Below are positions 34,560 through 42,948 of a stretch of 47,275 bases of DNA, in pieces (position 1 is the first letter of the stretch; each line of letters opens with the position of its first letter). The stretch lies in NCBI RefSeq assembly GCF_000337215.1, contig NZ_AOHZ01000002.1, positions 68,723-115,997 of the forward strand. Reading direction: 5' to 3'. The notes under the pieces were generated by a model. That model was not told where the DNA came from and ran no database searches. It worked only from the letters and a program-made list of their open reading frames with translations. The stretch comes from Natronolimnohabitans innermongolicus JCM 12255. Its GTDB lineage: Archaea > Halobacteriota > Halobacteria > Halobacteriales > Natrialbaceae. A program made the translations under genes and the position numbers.

Positions 34560-35450
34560 ATGGTTTCGGAATGCTTCGACGCCGAGCAGTGGGAGCCGGC
34601 CGCCCTGAACGACGAGTTCGACGACATCACCTACCACCGAGCGGTCGACTCCGGAACGGTTCGAATCGCGTTCGACCGCCCCGAGGTTCGCAACGCGTTC
34701 CGGCCCGGCACGGTCGACGAACTGTACGACGCGCTGGACCACGCCAAGCGCCAGACCGACGTCGGCTGCATCCTGCTGACGGGCAACGGGCCGTCGCCGA
34801 AAGACGGCGGCTGGGCGTTCTGTTCGGGCGGCGACCAGACGATCCGCGGCGAGGACGGCTACCAATACGAGGGCGACGAGGAGCGCGCATCGGAACAGGG
34901 ACGACTGCACATCCTCGAGGTGCAGCGTCTGATCCGTCACATTCCGAAGGTCGTCGTCTGCGTCGTCCCCGGCTGGGCCGTCGGCGGCGGTCACTCGCTG
35001 CACGTCGTCTGTGACCTCACGCTCGCGAGCGAGGAGCACGCGAAGTTCCTCCAGACCGACCCCGACGTGGCGAGCTACGACGCCGGCTTCGGCTCGGCCT
35101 ATCTCGCCAAACAGATCGGCCAGAAGAAAGCCCGCGAAGTCTTCTTCCTCGGGAAGACCTACGACGCCGAGGAGGCCGCGGAGATGGGCATGGTCAACGA
35201 AGCCGTCCCCCACGACGAACTCGAGGAGACCGCCCTCGAGTGGGGCGAGCGCATCAACTCCAAGAGCCCGACGGCGATGCGGATGCTGAAGTACGCGTTC
35301 AACATGACCGACGACGGCATGGTCGGCCAGCAGGTGTTCGCCGGCGAGGCGACCCGACTCGGCTACATGACCGACGAGGCCGCGGAGGGCCGCGACGCGT
35401 TCGTCGAGGGACGCGATCCCGACTTCGACGAGTATCCCTGGCACTACTGA
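34560..35450 (+). CDS. menB: MenB, 1,4-dihydroxy-2-naphthoyl-CoA synthase
   Basis: This 296-residue crotonase-family enzyme closes the naphthoquinone ring in menaquinone synthesis. Signature blocks are RIAFDRPEVRNAFRPGTVDE, WAFCSGGDQTIRG, VVPGWAVGGGHSLHVVCDLT and DPDVASYDAGFGSAYLAKQI, with the catalytic Tyr/Asp/Gly in SYDAGFGS. The start MVSECFDAEQW has atctattt at 34525-34532 about 31 bases upstream. The TGA stop at 35448-35450 overlaps the left arm of a hairpin repeat. Confidence 0.96.
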   Translation: MVSECFDAEQWEPAALNDEFDDITYHRAVDSGTVRIAFDRPEVRNAFRPGTVDELYDALDHAKRQTDVGCILLTGNGPSPKDGGWAFCSGGDQTIRGEDGYQYEGDEERASEQGRLHILEVQRLIRHIPKVVVCVVPGWAVGGGHSLHVVCDLTLASEEHAKFLQTDPDVASYDAGFGSAYLAKQIGQKKAREVFFLGKTYDAEEAAEMGMVNEAVPHDELEETALEWGERINSKSPTAMRMLKYAFNMTDDGMVGQQVFAGEATRLGYMTDEAAEGRDAFVEGRDPDFDEYPWHY

Positions 35451-35531
35451 TACGGGCTGCTGTACCGGTTTCTTGGCGCAACCGCAAGGTGGGCCGCGGT
35501 TGCGTCAGAACGACGTACAGTAGTCCGTATC
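35449..35531. repeat. Hairpin repeat starting in the menB stop codon
   Basis: The outer arms are gatacgggctgctgtac (35449-35465) and gtacagtagtccgtatc (35515-35531). They pair over 17 positions with two G-T wobbles if transcribed. The inner arms cgcaaccgc (35477-35485) and gcggttgcg (35496-35504) pair perfectly around a 10-base loop. The structure could end or stabilise menB mRNA. Confidence 0.65.
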
Positions 35532-35567
35532 GGGTGGGCTGCTGTACCGGTTTCTCGGCGCAACCGC
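35454..35567 (+). repeat. 32-bp direct repeat after menB
   Basis: Positions 35454-35485 and 35536-35567 are the same 32-mer, starting gggctgctgtaccggtttct, with one T/C difference. The first copy forms the left half of the hairpin, and the second stands alone just after it. This looks like an internal duplication of a palindromic element or two nested copies. The remaining bases to 35779 show no gene. Confidence 0.7.
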
Positions 35568-35779
35568 GACCCGCGATTCGAGTCGCTCACCGCGCCTCGA
35601 GCGCCAAAACTCAGAAATATTCTCCGCTATCTACGACATCGACGTCGATCGCCGGCGATGGTGATCGGACCGAAACCGCCATGACCACCACGATATCCGT
35701 CGAATCGTGCGATCACCGGTGACGGTAGATTCGGTCCGAAGGGCAATGCTTTGGGGTTCGCGTCCCTGAGTGGCGACCA

Positions 35780-37036
35780 GTGACCCTCCCCGATCGGTCC
35801 GCGCTGTCCCGGCGCGACTACCTCCGCGCACTGGTAGCCGTCGGCGGCGCGACCGCGCTCAGCGCGTGCACGTCCGAAAGCGACGAGGTCGAGGTGCCGA
35901 CCGGCACCGACGACCCCGAGTCGCTGCCGGAGCGCCAGCACGCCTGGAACGAGGCCCTCTCGCGGGACGACGACGGGAACGTCAGTCCGCCGGAACACCA
36001 CGTGCTGGTCGCGCTGTCGCTTGCGAGCGAGCCGACCGACGAGGTCCGTGAGCGAGTCGAGGACGCGTTACAGACCCTCGAGCGCGCCTACGAGTGGAGC
36101 ACCGAGGGACTGCTCTTCACGCTCGGCTACACGCCGGCGTACTTCGACCGGTTCGACGGGGAGCTCCCCGAATCGGTCGACCTTCCGGAGCCGACGGCCA
36201 TCGTCGGCGAGGTCGACGAATTCGACGAGTTCGACGCGTTACTTCACCTGGCCAGCGACCACTCGCAGGTCGTCCTCGAGGCCGAGGAGGGGCTGTTCGG
36301 CGAGCACGACGAACTGAACGGACTCGCGGTCGAGACCGACCTGACCGGCGTCTTCGAGCGCGTCGACGAGCGTCGGCGGACCGGGTTCGTCGGCGAGGGG
36401 CTGCCCGCCGAACACGCCGCCCTCGGCGGCGTTCCCGATTCGGTTCCCGACGACGCCCCGTTCTTCATGGGCTTTCGCTCGGGGTTCGACGAGAGCCAGG
36501 CGACCGAGGATCGGGTGACGATAGACGACGGCCCCTTCGTCGACGGGACGACCGAACACGTCTCCTCGATGCGGATTCAGCTCAGTCAGTGGTTCGATCA
36601 GGAGAGCCACGAGATGCGCGTCGCGAAGACGTTCAGTCCGGAACACGCCGACGACGAACTGGTCGGCGAGGTCGGCGAGAAGCTGTCGACGTCGACGGCG
36701 CTGACGACCGAGCGCATCGAGGCGACCGAAGACGACGCCCGCAGCGGCGTCGTCGGCCACGCCCAGAAGGCCGCTCGAGCCCGTGAGGACGGAGAGCCGT
36801 TGTTGCTGCGACGGGACTTCAACACCGTCGACGGCGACGAGCCGGGGCTTCACTTCCTCTCGCTGCAGGCGGAAATCGACGCGTTTGTTCGCGTACGCGA
36901 GACGATGGAGGGCGACGACCTCGGCCTGCCGTCGCTGAACAACGGCATCACGGGCTACATCTTCCCCGACCGACGCGGGAACTTTCTGGTGCCGCCGCGC
37001 TCGCTTCGGGCGTTGCCTCCGCCGGATCCGGGCTGA
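35780..37036 (+). CDS. Exported DyP-peroxidase-like protein (DUF7405-like)
   Basis: This 418-residue protein starts at GTG with a Tat signal (SRRDYLRALVAVGGATALSA, then a Cys that could be lipidated: ALSAC). The body resembles dye-decolourising peroxidases: EHHVLVALSLASEP, STEGLLFTLGYTPAYFDRF, and PFFMGFRSGFDESQATED at the place of the GxxDG heme motif. The key Asp of GxxDG is not present (GFRSGF), and His residues in QESHEMRVAKTFSPEH are candidates for the heme ligand. It heads a three-gene exported cassette with a P19-like lipoprotein, recalling the EfeB (DyP)-containing iron uptake systems. The role is inferred. Confidence 0.65.
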   Translation: MTLPDRSALSRRDYLRALVAVGGATALSACTSESDEVEVPTGTDDPESLPERQHAWNEALSRDDDGNVSPPEHHVLVALSLASEPTDEVRERVEDALQTLERAYEWSTEGLLFTLGYTPAYFDRFDGELPESVDLPEPTAIVGEVDEFDEFDALLHLASDHSQVVLEAEEGLFGEHDELNGLAVETDLTGVFERVDERRRTGFVGEGLPAEHAALGGVPDSVPDDAPFFMGFRSGFDESQATEDRVTIDDGPFVDGTTEHVSSMRIQLSQWFDQESHEMRVAKTFSPEHADDELVGEVGEKLSTSTALTTERIEATEDDARSGVVGHAQKAARAREDGEPLLLRRDFNTVDGDEPGLHFLSLQAEIDAFVRVRETMEGDDLGLPSLNNGITGYIFPDRRGNFLVPPRSLRALPPPDPG

Positions 37037-37158
37037 GTGCCGGCCGAGCGAGCGAGACGAGACGTCCCTGACGAGGACCGACGAACGACGACCACCGCCG
37101 ACAACCGATCGACGACCACCGACCACCAACGACCGAAACGCACACGACAATACCACAG

Positions 37159-38445
37159 ATGCAGGACAACGACATCGACCGACGAACGGTACTCGCGCTT
37201 ACGGGAACGACCGCCGGCACACTCGCGCTCGCCGGCTGTCTCGGCAACGGCGACGATGACGACGAGAACGGGGACGAAGACGACCGAACCGACGAAAACG
37301 GCGACGACGCGCCAGCAGATCTCTGGGAACCCGTCGAGGATCCACCGGACGCGGTGTACGTGCCGACGCATCGCGAATCGATGATCATGCTCGAGTCGCT
37401 CGACGCTGGCGAGTACCGAATCGCGCCGATGCTGTCGTACCCGCATTCGTTCTGGACCGTCGCCGGCAGCGACGTTAGTCGGGAGCTTCCCGAGGACATG
37501 AGCGGCGTCCACATGATGTTCTCCCTCTGGGACCCCGAGACCGACACCGTGCTCCCGGCCAATATCGGCGCATCGATCGAAGTCTTCTACGAGGGCGAGC
37601 GGGTCGACCAACGCGACTCCTGGTCGATGATCTCTCAGGAGATGGGCTTTCACTTCGGCGACAACGTCTCCCTCGAGGAGGACGGGACGTACGAGGTCGA
37701 GGTCGATCTGCCGGCGCTGTCGGCCCGAACGACCGGCGATCTCGAGGGGCGATTCACCGACGACGAGACCGTGTCCTTCGAGTTCGAGTACGATCAGGCG
37801 TTCCGAGACGACGTCTCCGACGTCACGTGGATCGACGAGGACGAGTGGGGCGACCGCGGCGCGCTCGAGCCGATGGACCACGGCGGCCACGACGAACACG
37901 GCGAGCACGACGAACACGGCGAACACGGAAATCACGACGACGAACATGGCGAACACGAGCACGGCGAGCACGACCACCATCACGTCCCCTACTCGCAGTT
38001 GCCCGCAGTCGACGCGTTCCCCGGCACGCTCCTCGTCGAGGCGGACGGCAACGGCGAGCCGCCCGCGGAGACCGACGACCTCCCGCGAAGCGGCGACGCC
38101 GCGGTCCTCGCGACGCTGCTCGAGTCCGACTCCCGACTCGCCGAGGACGGCCGCTATCTGCTCGTCTCGCCGCGGACGCCGTACAATCGCGTCCCGCTAC
38201 CGGAGATGAGCCTGAACGCGACGGTCGAACGCGACGGCGAGACGGTCCACGACGCCCTCGATCTCGAGCAGACGGTCGACGACGAGTACGGCCACCACTA
38301 CGGCGCGTCGCTCGCGGAGGTCGAACCGGGCGATACGGTCACGCTCGAGATCACGGCGCCGCCCCAGATCGCCCGCCACCAGGGGTACGAAACGGCGTTC
38401 CTCGAGATGGATCCGATCGAACTGACGGTTCCGGAAACCCAATGA
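37159..38445 (+). CDS. P19-like iron-binding lipoprotein with His-rich linker
   Basis: This 428-residue lipoprotein (DRRTVLALTGTTAGTLALAG then Cys-Leu-Gly) is acidic after the lipobox. Its first domain (about 60-230) has YVPTHRESMIMLESLDAGEY, PMLSYPHSFWTVAGSDV and HMMFSLWDPETDTVLPA, resembling periplasmic P19/Tp34-type iron transport proteins. About residues 236-276 form a linker in which His, Asp, Glu and Gly alternate (DHGGHDEHGEHDEHG and onward, to HDHHHV), a strong divalent-metal-binding candidate. A second beta domain follows. It is 122 bases after the DyP-like gene and overlaps the next gene by four bases. Confidence 0.75.
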   Translation: MQDNDIDRRTVLALTGTTAGTLALAGCLGNGDDDDENGDEDDRTDENGDDAPADLWEPVEDPPDAVYVPTHRESMIMLESLDAGEYRIAPMLSYPHSFWTVAGSDVSRELPEDMSGVHMMFSLWDPETDTVLPANIGASIEVFYEGERVDQRDSWSMISQEMGFHFGDNVSLEEDGTYEVEVDLPALSARTTGDLEGRFTDDETVSFEFEYDQAFRDDVSDVTWIDEDEWGDRGALEPMDHGGHDEHGEHDEHGEHGNHDDEHGEHEHGEHDHHHVPYSQLPAVDAFPGTLLVEADGNGEPPAETDDLPRSGDAAVLATLLESDSRLAEDGRYLLVSPRTPYNRVPLPEMSLNATVERDGETVHDALDLEQTVDDEYGHHYGASLAEVEPGDTVTLEITAPPQIARHQGYETAFLEMDPIELTVPETQ

Positions 38446-39080
38446 CTGGACCGACGCGAACGGCGCTCTCCGCCGTCCTCGCGGTCGCACTCGCCGGCGT
38501 CCTCGTCGTCGGCCTCGCTGGATCAGCCGCCGCCATGGACAGCACGATGACTCTTCGGTTCGATCCGAGCGACCTCGAGGCCGAGAACGGCGACGAGGTG
38601 ACGATCGATCTGGTGGCGAGCACCCACGGGAACCTCGTCGGCAACGGTATCGTCGCGCTCGAGTCGACGATCGAGTACGACTCGGACGTGCTCACCGTCA
38701 CCGATGTCGAACACGGGCCGATGCTCGCCGCGGGCGACGACGACGCCGAGGTCGACGGCACCGAGGAGATCGACGACGAGGCCGGCGCGGTGACGATCGA
38801 ACAGGAGCGCGTCCCCGAGGGCGACGGCGCGAAGGCGACCGAGACCGCGGCGACGCTCACGTTCGAGGTCGCCGACGACGCGCCGTCGACGAACGAAACC
38901 CTCGAGATTACGGACTCCTCGGCCATGTATCCGAGCGGCTACTCCCTGAACGCGATCGAGCGCGAGGGGTCGATCGAGATCGACGGCACCGACGACGGCG
39001 ACACCGTCCCCGGCTTCGCGCCGCTTGCAGCGCTCGCCGCGCTCGCAGCGACCCTCTGGCTCGTCGTCCGTCGCGACTAA
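38442..39080 (+). CDS. Cohesin-like surface protein with PGF-CTERM anchor
   Basis: This 212-residue protein has an N-terminal Sec signal (SAVLAVALAGVLVVGLAGSA, then AAAM). A beta-sandwich follows that resembles cohesin or CARDB-like domains (ALESTIEYDSDVLTVTDVEH, ETAATLTFEVADDAPST). It ends DTVPGFAPLAALAALAATLW and VVRRD, a PGF-CTERM signal processed by archaeosortase A for lipid anchoring. The ATG overlaps the P19-like gene stop (ATGA), so they are translationally coupled, and the protein probably helps assemble the metal-binding complex at the cell surface. The partner is inferred. Confidence 0.75.
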   Translation: MTGPTRTALSAVLAVALAGVLVVGLAGSAAAMDSTMTLRFDPSDLEAENGDEVTIDLVASTHGNLVGNGIVALESTIEYDSDVLTVTDVEHGPMLAAGDDDAEVDGTEEIDDEAGAVTIEQERVPEGDGAKATETAATLTFEVADDAPSTNETLEITDSSAMYPSGYSLNAIEREGSIEIDGTDDGDTVPGFAPLAALAALAATLWLVVRRD

Positions 39081-39237
39081 CGCCAGTTTCGTGTGCGTTC
39101 GGCCTCGAGCGCATCGAGTTCGTCGGACGATTGCGATGCGATTCGCGTCGCCGTCGATTCCGTCCGCGTCTCGCCGACACGATCGCCGACCGCAATGCCA
39201 ACGTTGACACGGACGCAAGTTGGACACTCGAGCACCA

Positions 39238-40179
39238 ATGAGTACGGCCGAGGTCGATATCTCGCGGACGAAAGCGTGGGTGATGGCGGCGCGCCCGCAG
39301 ACGCTGCCCGCCGCCGCGGCGCCGGTGATCGTCGGGACGGGACTGGCGATCTACGAGGGCGTCTTCGCCCCGTTGCCCGCGCTGCTGGCGTTCGTCGGTG
39401 CGGCGCTGATTCAGATCGGAACGAACTTCGCGAACGACTACTACGACGCGATCAAGGGCGCGGACACGGACGAGCGCGAGGGGTTCACCCGGGTCACGCA
39501 GGCGGGGATCATCTCCGCCGAGCAGGTGAAACTGGCGACGCTCGTCACCTTCGCGCTCGCGATTCTGACGGGATCCTACCTCGTCTACGTCGGCGGCCTG
39601 CCGATCCTGGTCGTCGGCCTGGTGAGCGTCTTCTGCGGCTGGGCTTACACGGGCGGTCCCTACCCGCTCGGCTACCACGGACTGGGCGATCTGTTCGTCT
39701 TCGTCTTCTTCGGCGTCGTCGCCGTGATGGGGACGTTTTACGTGCAGGCCGCGGCGGTGCTCGCGGAGCCGCTCGCGACCTCCATCCCCGAGGGAACGGT
39801 CACGCGGGAGGCGTTCCTTGCCAGCCTCCCGGTCGCCGGCATCTCGACGGCCATCCTCGTCGTCAACAACGTTCGGGACATGGAGACCGACACCGACGCC
39901 GGCAAGCGGACGCTCGCGGTCCGCATCGGCTACCGCTGGAGCCGCGTCCAGTACGTCGCCATGCTCGCACTCGCCTATCTGACGCCGCTGTGGCTCTGGC
40001 TCGGCGAGGGATTCGGCCCGGGCGTCTTGCTCCCGCTGCTCTCGGCGCCCTACGCCGCGGTGATCACTCGTACCGTCTGTACGGGAACCGACGGCGAAGC
40101 GCTGAATCCGGCGCTCGAGGGCACCGGCAAACTGCTCGCCCTTTACGCCGTCCTGTTCGCCGCGGGGGTGGCCGTCTGA
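39238..40179 (+). CDS. menA: MenA, 1,4-dihydroxy-2-naphthoate polyprenyltransferase
   Basis: This 313-residue integral membrane enzyme of the UbiA family attaches the polyprenyl chain to 1,4-dihydroxy-2-naphthoate. Two Asp-rich Mg-prenyl-diphosphate motifs are visible: [20 protein letters not shown] and [20 protein letters not shown]. About eight hydrophobic helices follow the usual layout, and the N-terminus [16 protein letters not shown] is typical. The chosen start [12 protein letters not shown] at 39238 removes six unlikely upstream codons. The menC ATG follows the stop by one base. Confidence 0.95.
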   Translation: MSTAEVDISRTKAWVMAARPQTLPAAAAPVIVGTGLAIYEGVFAPLPALLAFVGAALIQIGTNFANDYYDAIKGADTDEREGFTRVTQAGIISAEQVKLATLVTFALAILTGSYLVYVGGLPILVVGLVSVFCGWAYTGGPYPLGYHGLGDLFVFVFFGVVAVMGTFYVQAAAVLAEPLATSIPEGTVTREAFLASLPVAGISTAILVVNNVRDMETDTDAGKRTLAVRIGYRWSRVQYVAMLALAYLTPLWLWLGEGFGPGVLLPLLSAPYAAVITRTVCTGTDGEALNPALEGTGKLLALYAVLFAAGVAV

Positions 40180-40180
40180 G

Positions 40181-41275
40181 ATGGTCGACGACGCATCTCC
40201 CGAGTGGAACCTCGAGCTCGAGTACCGGCCGTTCTCGCTCGAACTCGAGACGCCGCTCGAGACCGCCGACGGGACGATCGAGCACCGGGAGGGGTTTCTG
40301 GTCAAGCTGACCGACGTCGCGGGCGACGACGGGTCGGACACCGTCGGCTACGGCGAGGCCGCGCCGTTGCCGGGCTGGACCGAGTCGCCGGCCGACTGCG
40401 AGGCCGCCCTCGCGCGGGCCAAGGAGGCCGCCCGGGACGGGCCGAACGAAGCGCTCGAGGCGGTCGAGGAGCAGGTCGCGGCGAGACACGCCGTCGCGCT
40501 CGCGCTCGCTGACCTCGGGGCGACCCGCGAGGCGACGCCGCTGTACCGTTACGTCGGCAAGGGGCCGATGATCGGCCGCGTGCCGGTCAACGCGACGATC
40601 GGCGACGGCTCGCCGGGCGAGACGGCCGGCGCCGCGACCGACGCCGTCGATCGGGGCTTTCAGTGCTGTAAGCTCAAGGCCGGCCGACGAACCGTCGCGG
40701 CGGACGTCGAACGCGTTCGCCGCGTCCGTGACGCCGTCGGCGACGACGTCGAACTCCGGGTCGACGCCAACGAGGCCTGGACGTACGAGGAGGCGATGCG
40801 AGCGATCGAGGAGTTCGCGGCGCTCGACGTCGCGGTCCTCGAACAGCCGCTGCCCGCCGGCGCGCTCGAGGGCCACGCCGACCTCCGGGAGGCCGCGGCG
40901 GACACGCCGGTCTCGATCGCGCTCGACGAGGGCGTCCTCGAGCACGGCGTCGACGCGATCTGCGAGACGAGGGCGGCCGACGCGCTCGTCCTCAAACCGA
41001 TGGCGCTCGGCGGAATCGACGTCGCTCGGAAGGTCGCGGCGTGGGTCCAGGAGCTCGATCTGACGCCGATCGTGACGACGACGATCGACGGCGTCGTCGC
41101 CCGGACGGGCGCGGTCCACCTCGCGGCTTCGATTCCGGACGTGCCGGCCTGCGGGCTCGCGACGGGCGAGTTCCTCGCGGAGGACCTCGGTACCGACCCC
41201 GTGCTCATGGAGAAGGGCGCGGCGGTCGTCCCCCAGACGAAGGGGCTCGGCGTCGAGGGGGTGTGGGAGGCGTGA
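40181..41275 (+). CDS. menC: MenC, o-succinylbenzoate synthase
   Basis: This 364-residue enolase-superfamily enzyme dehydrates SHCHC to o-succinylbenzoate. The catalytic Lys is in CCKLKAG, the metal ligands are in RVDANEAW, LEQPLP and IALDEGV, and the second Lys is in ALVLKPMALGG. It is tightly packed between menA (1-base gap) and menE (GTGA overlap), so the three form one operon in the second half of the pathway. Confidence 0.94.
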   Translation: MVDDASPEWNLELEYRPFSLELETPLETADGTIEHREGFLVKLTDVAGDDGSDTVGYGEAAPLPGWTESPADCEAALARAKEAARDGPNEALEAVEEQVAARHAVALALADLGATREATPLYRYVGKGPMIGRVPVNATIGDGSPGETAGAATDAVDRGFQCCKLKAGRRTVAADVERVRRVRDAVGDDVELRVDANEAWTYEEAMRAIEEFAALDVAVLEQPLPAGALEGHADLREAAADTPVSIALDEGVLEHGVDAICETRAADALVLKPMALGGIDVARKVAAWVQELDLTPIVTTTIDGVVARTGAVHLAASIPDVPACGLATGEFLAEDLGTDPVLMEKGAAVVPQTKGLGVEGVWEA

Positions 41276-42882
41276 CGGGCGGGGCCCTCGAGTGGCCCAC
41301 GCGGGATCTGGTCTCCCACCGCGTCGCGACGACGCCCCAGCGGACGGCCCTGATGGACGACGAGACCGGTCGAACCTGGACGTTCCGGGAGCTCGACAGG
41401 CGGGTGGATCGGGTTGCGGCCGCGCTCGAGTCTCGCGTCGGGAGCGACCTGCGCTCGACCCGAATCGCGCTCCTGATGGACACCAGGCCGGCCTTCGCCG
41501 TGTGCGTTTTCGCGGCGATGCGGACCGGAGCGGCAATCGTTCCGCTGAACGTCCGCGAGACCCCGGCCGAACTGCGCGGGACGGTCGACCGAACCGAGCC
41601 CGCGGCGCTCGTCTGTGAGCGCGAGACCGAACCAGCGGCGCTCGAGATCGGTCGGGAGCCTCCCGAGTCGATCGGTTCGCTCCCGGTTCTGAGCGTCGAC
41701 GAGCCCGAAACCGACGCGGTCGACGAACTCGCGGTCGAGCCGTCGTCGGACGAGGCGCCGGCGGTCGATCCCGTTCCCCTCGAGCGCTCGGACGAGCTCG
41801 TCGTCATGTTCACCTCCGGAACCTCGGGCGAGCCGAAGGGCGTCCCGCTGACGGTCGAAAACCTCGTCTCGAGCGCGACGGCCTCGGCGTTCAGGCTGGG
41901 CGTCGGGCCCGACGACCGCTGGCTCTGCTGTCTCCCGATGTACCACATGGGCGGGCTCGCGCCGGTCGTCCGGTCGGCGCTGTACGGAACGCCGGTCGTC
42001 ATCCAGCGGACGTTCGACCGACACGAGACCCAGCGCGTCCTCGCCGAGTACGACTGCACGGGCGTCTCGCTCGTCCCCACGATGTGCAAGCGCCTGCTCG
42101 AGGCCGGCTGGGAGCCGGAGCCCGACGACGCGCTCCGGTTCGTCCTGCTCGGCGGCGCGCCGGCGACGAGCGAGCTGCTCGAGCGCTGTCGGGCGGCCGA
42201 CATTCCCGTGCGCCCGACCTACGGAATGACCGAGACAGCCTCCCAGATTGCGACGGCGACGGCCGACGAGGTCGCTGCCCACGACGGAACGGTCGGCCAG
42301 CCGCTGGTCTGTACGGACGTGACGGTCGTCGACGAGGACGGCGAGCCGCTTCCGCCCGGCGAAACGGGCGAACTCGTCGTCTCGGGTCCGACGGTGACCC
42401 CTGGATACCTCTCCGAGGCGGTGACGGCGGACCGATTTTGCGAGTACGGACTTCGGACCGGCGACATCGGTCACCGGGATTCTGACGGCCGACTCTGGGT
42501 TCTCAACCGCCGCAGCGACCGGATCGTCACCGGCGGCGAGAACGTCGATCCGGGCGAGGTGCTCGAGGCCCTGCGCTCGCACCCGACCGTGGACGACGGC
42601 GCCGTCGTCGGCCTCGAGGATCCCGAGTGGGGCGAACGCGTCGCGGCGCTGGTGGTCCCCGACGAGAACGACTCGGGACGCGGCGACCGCGGCGACCTCG
42701 AGTCGGGGATCGACCTCGAGTCCCTTCTCGCCCACTGCGGGAATCGACTCGCCGGCTTCAAGCAACCGAAGACGGTCGGCGTCGCCGCGTCGCTGCCGCG
42801 GACCGCGTCCGGAACCGTCGATCGCGAGGCGGTTCGAGCGCAGTTGCTCGAGGACGGGGTCGACGTCCCGAACTCGACGTAA
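41272..42882 (+). CDS. menE: MenE, o-succinylbenzoate-CoA ligase
   Basis: This 536-residue AMP-forming ligase starts at GTG overlapping the menC TGA. The adenylate motifs are VMFTSGTSGEPKGVPLTVEN, TYGMTETASQIATAT and LRTGDIGHRDSDGRL, followed by VLNRRSDRIVTGGENVDPGE. At the A10 motif near the C-terminus, the usual Lys of SGKxxR is replaced: the sequence reads LPRTASGTVDREAV. That Lys normally assists adenylation, so either the family in haloarchaea has lost it or another residue substitutes. An acidic insertion of about 60 residues precedes the P-loop (about 130-180). Confidence 0.92.
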   Translation: MTGGALEWPTRDLVSHRVATTPQRTALMDDETGRTWTFRELDRRVDRVAAALESRVGSDLRSTRIALLMDTRPAFAVCVFAAMRTGAAIVPLNVRETPAELRGTVDRTEPAALVCERETEPAALEIGREPPESIGSLPVLSVDEPETDAVDELAVEPSSDEAPAVDPVPLERSDELVVMFTSGTSGEPKGVPLTVENLVSSATASAFRLGVGPDDRWLCCLPMYHMGGLAPVVRSALYGTPVVIQRTFDRHETQRVLAEYDCTGVSLVPTMCKRLLEAGWEPEPDDALRFVLLGGAPATSELLERCRAADIPVRPTYGMTETASQIATATADEVAAHDGTVGQPLVCTDVTVVDEDGEPLPPGETGELVVSGPTVTPGYLSEAVTADRFCEYGLRTGDIGHRDSDGRLWVLNRRSDRIVTGGENVDPGEVLEALRSHPTVDDGAVVGLEDPEWGERVAALVVPDENDSGRGDRGDLESGIDLESLLAHCGNRLAGFKQPKTVGVAASLPRTASGTVDREAVRAQLLEDGVDVPNST

Positions 42883-42948
42883 GTCTCTCGAGGAGCGCTC
42901 CCTGCGCGCCGGGCGGAAGTTAAGACGATCGCGTCCTAACGACGAGTC

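Noticed and set aside
38908-40341. 477-codon minus-strand frame opposite menA
   Set aside because: It is antisense to a convincing UbiA-family membrane protein and has no coherent domain.
40660-42765. 701-codon open frame on the minus strand opposite menC/menE
   Set aside because: It is antisense to genes with clear catalytic motifs and arises from GC-rich third codon positions; no motif is recognisable in it.
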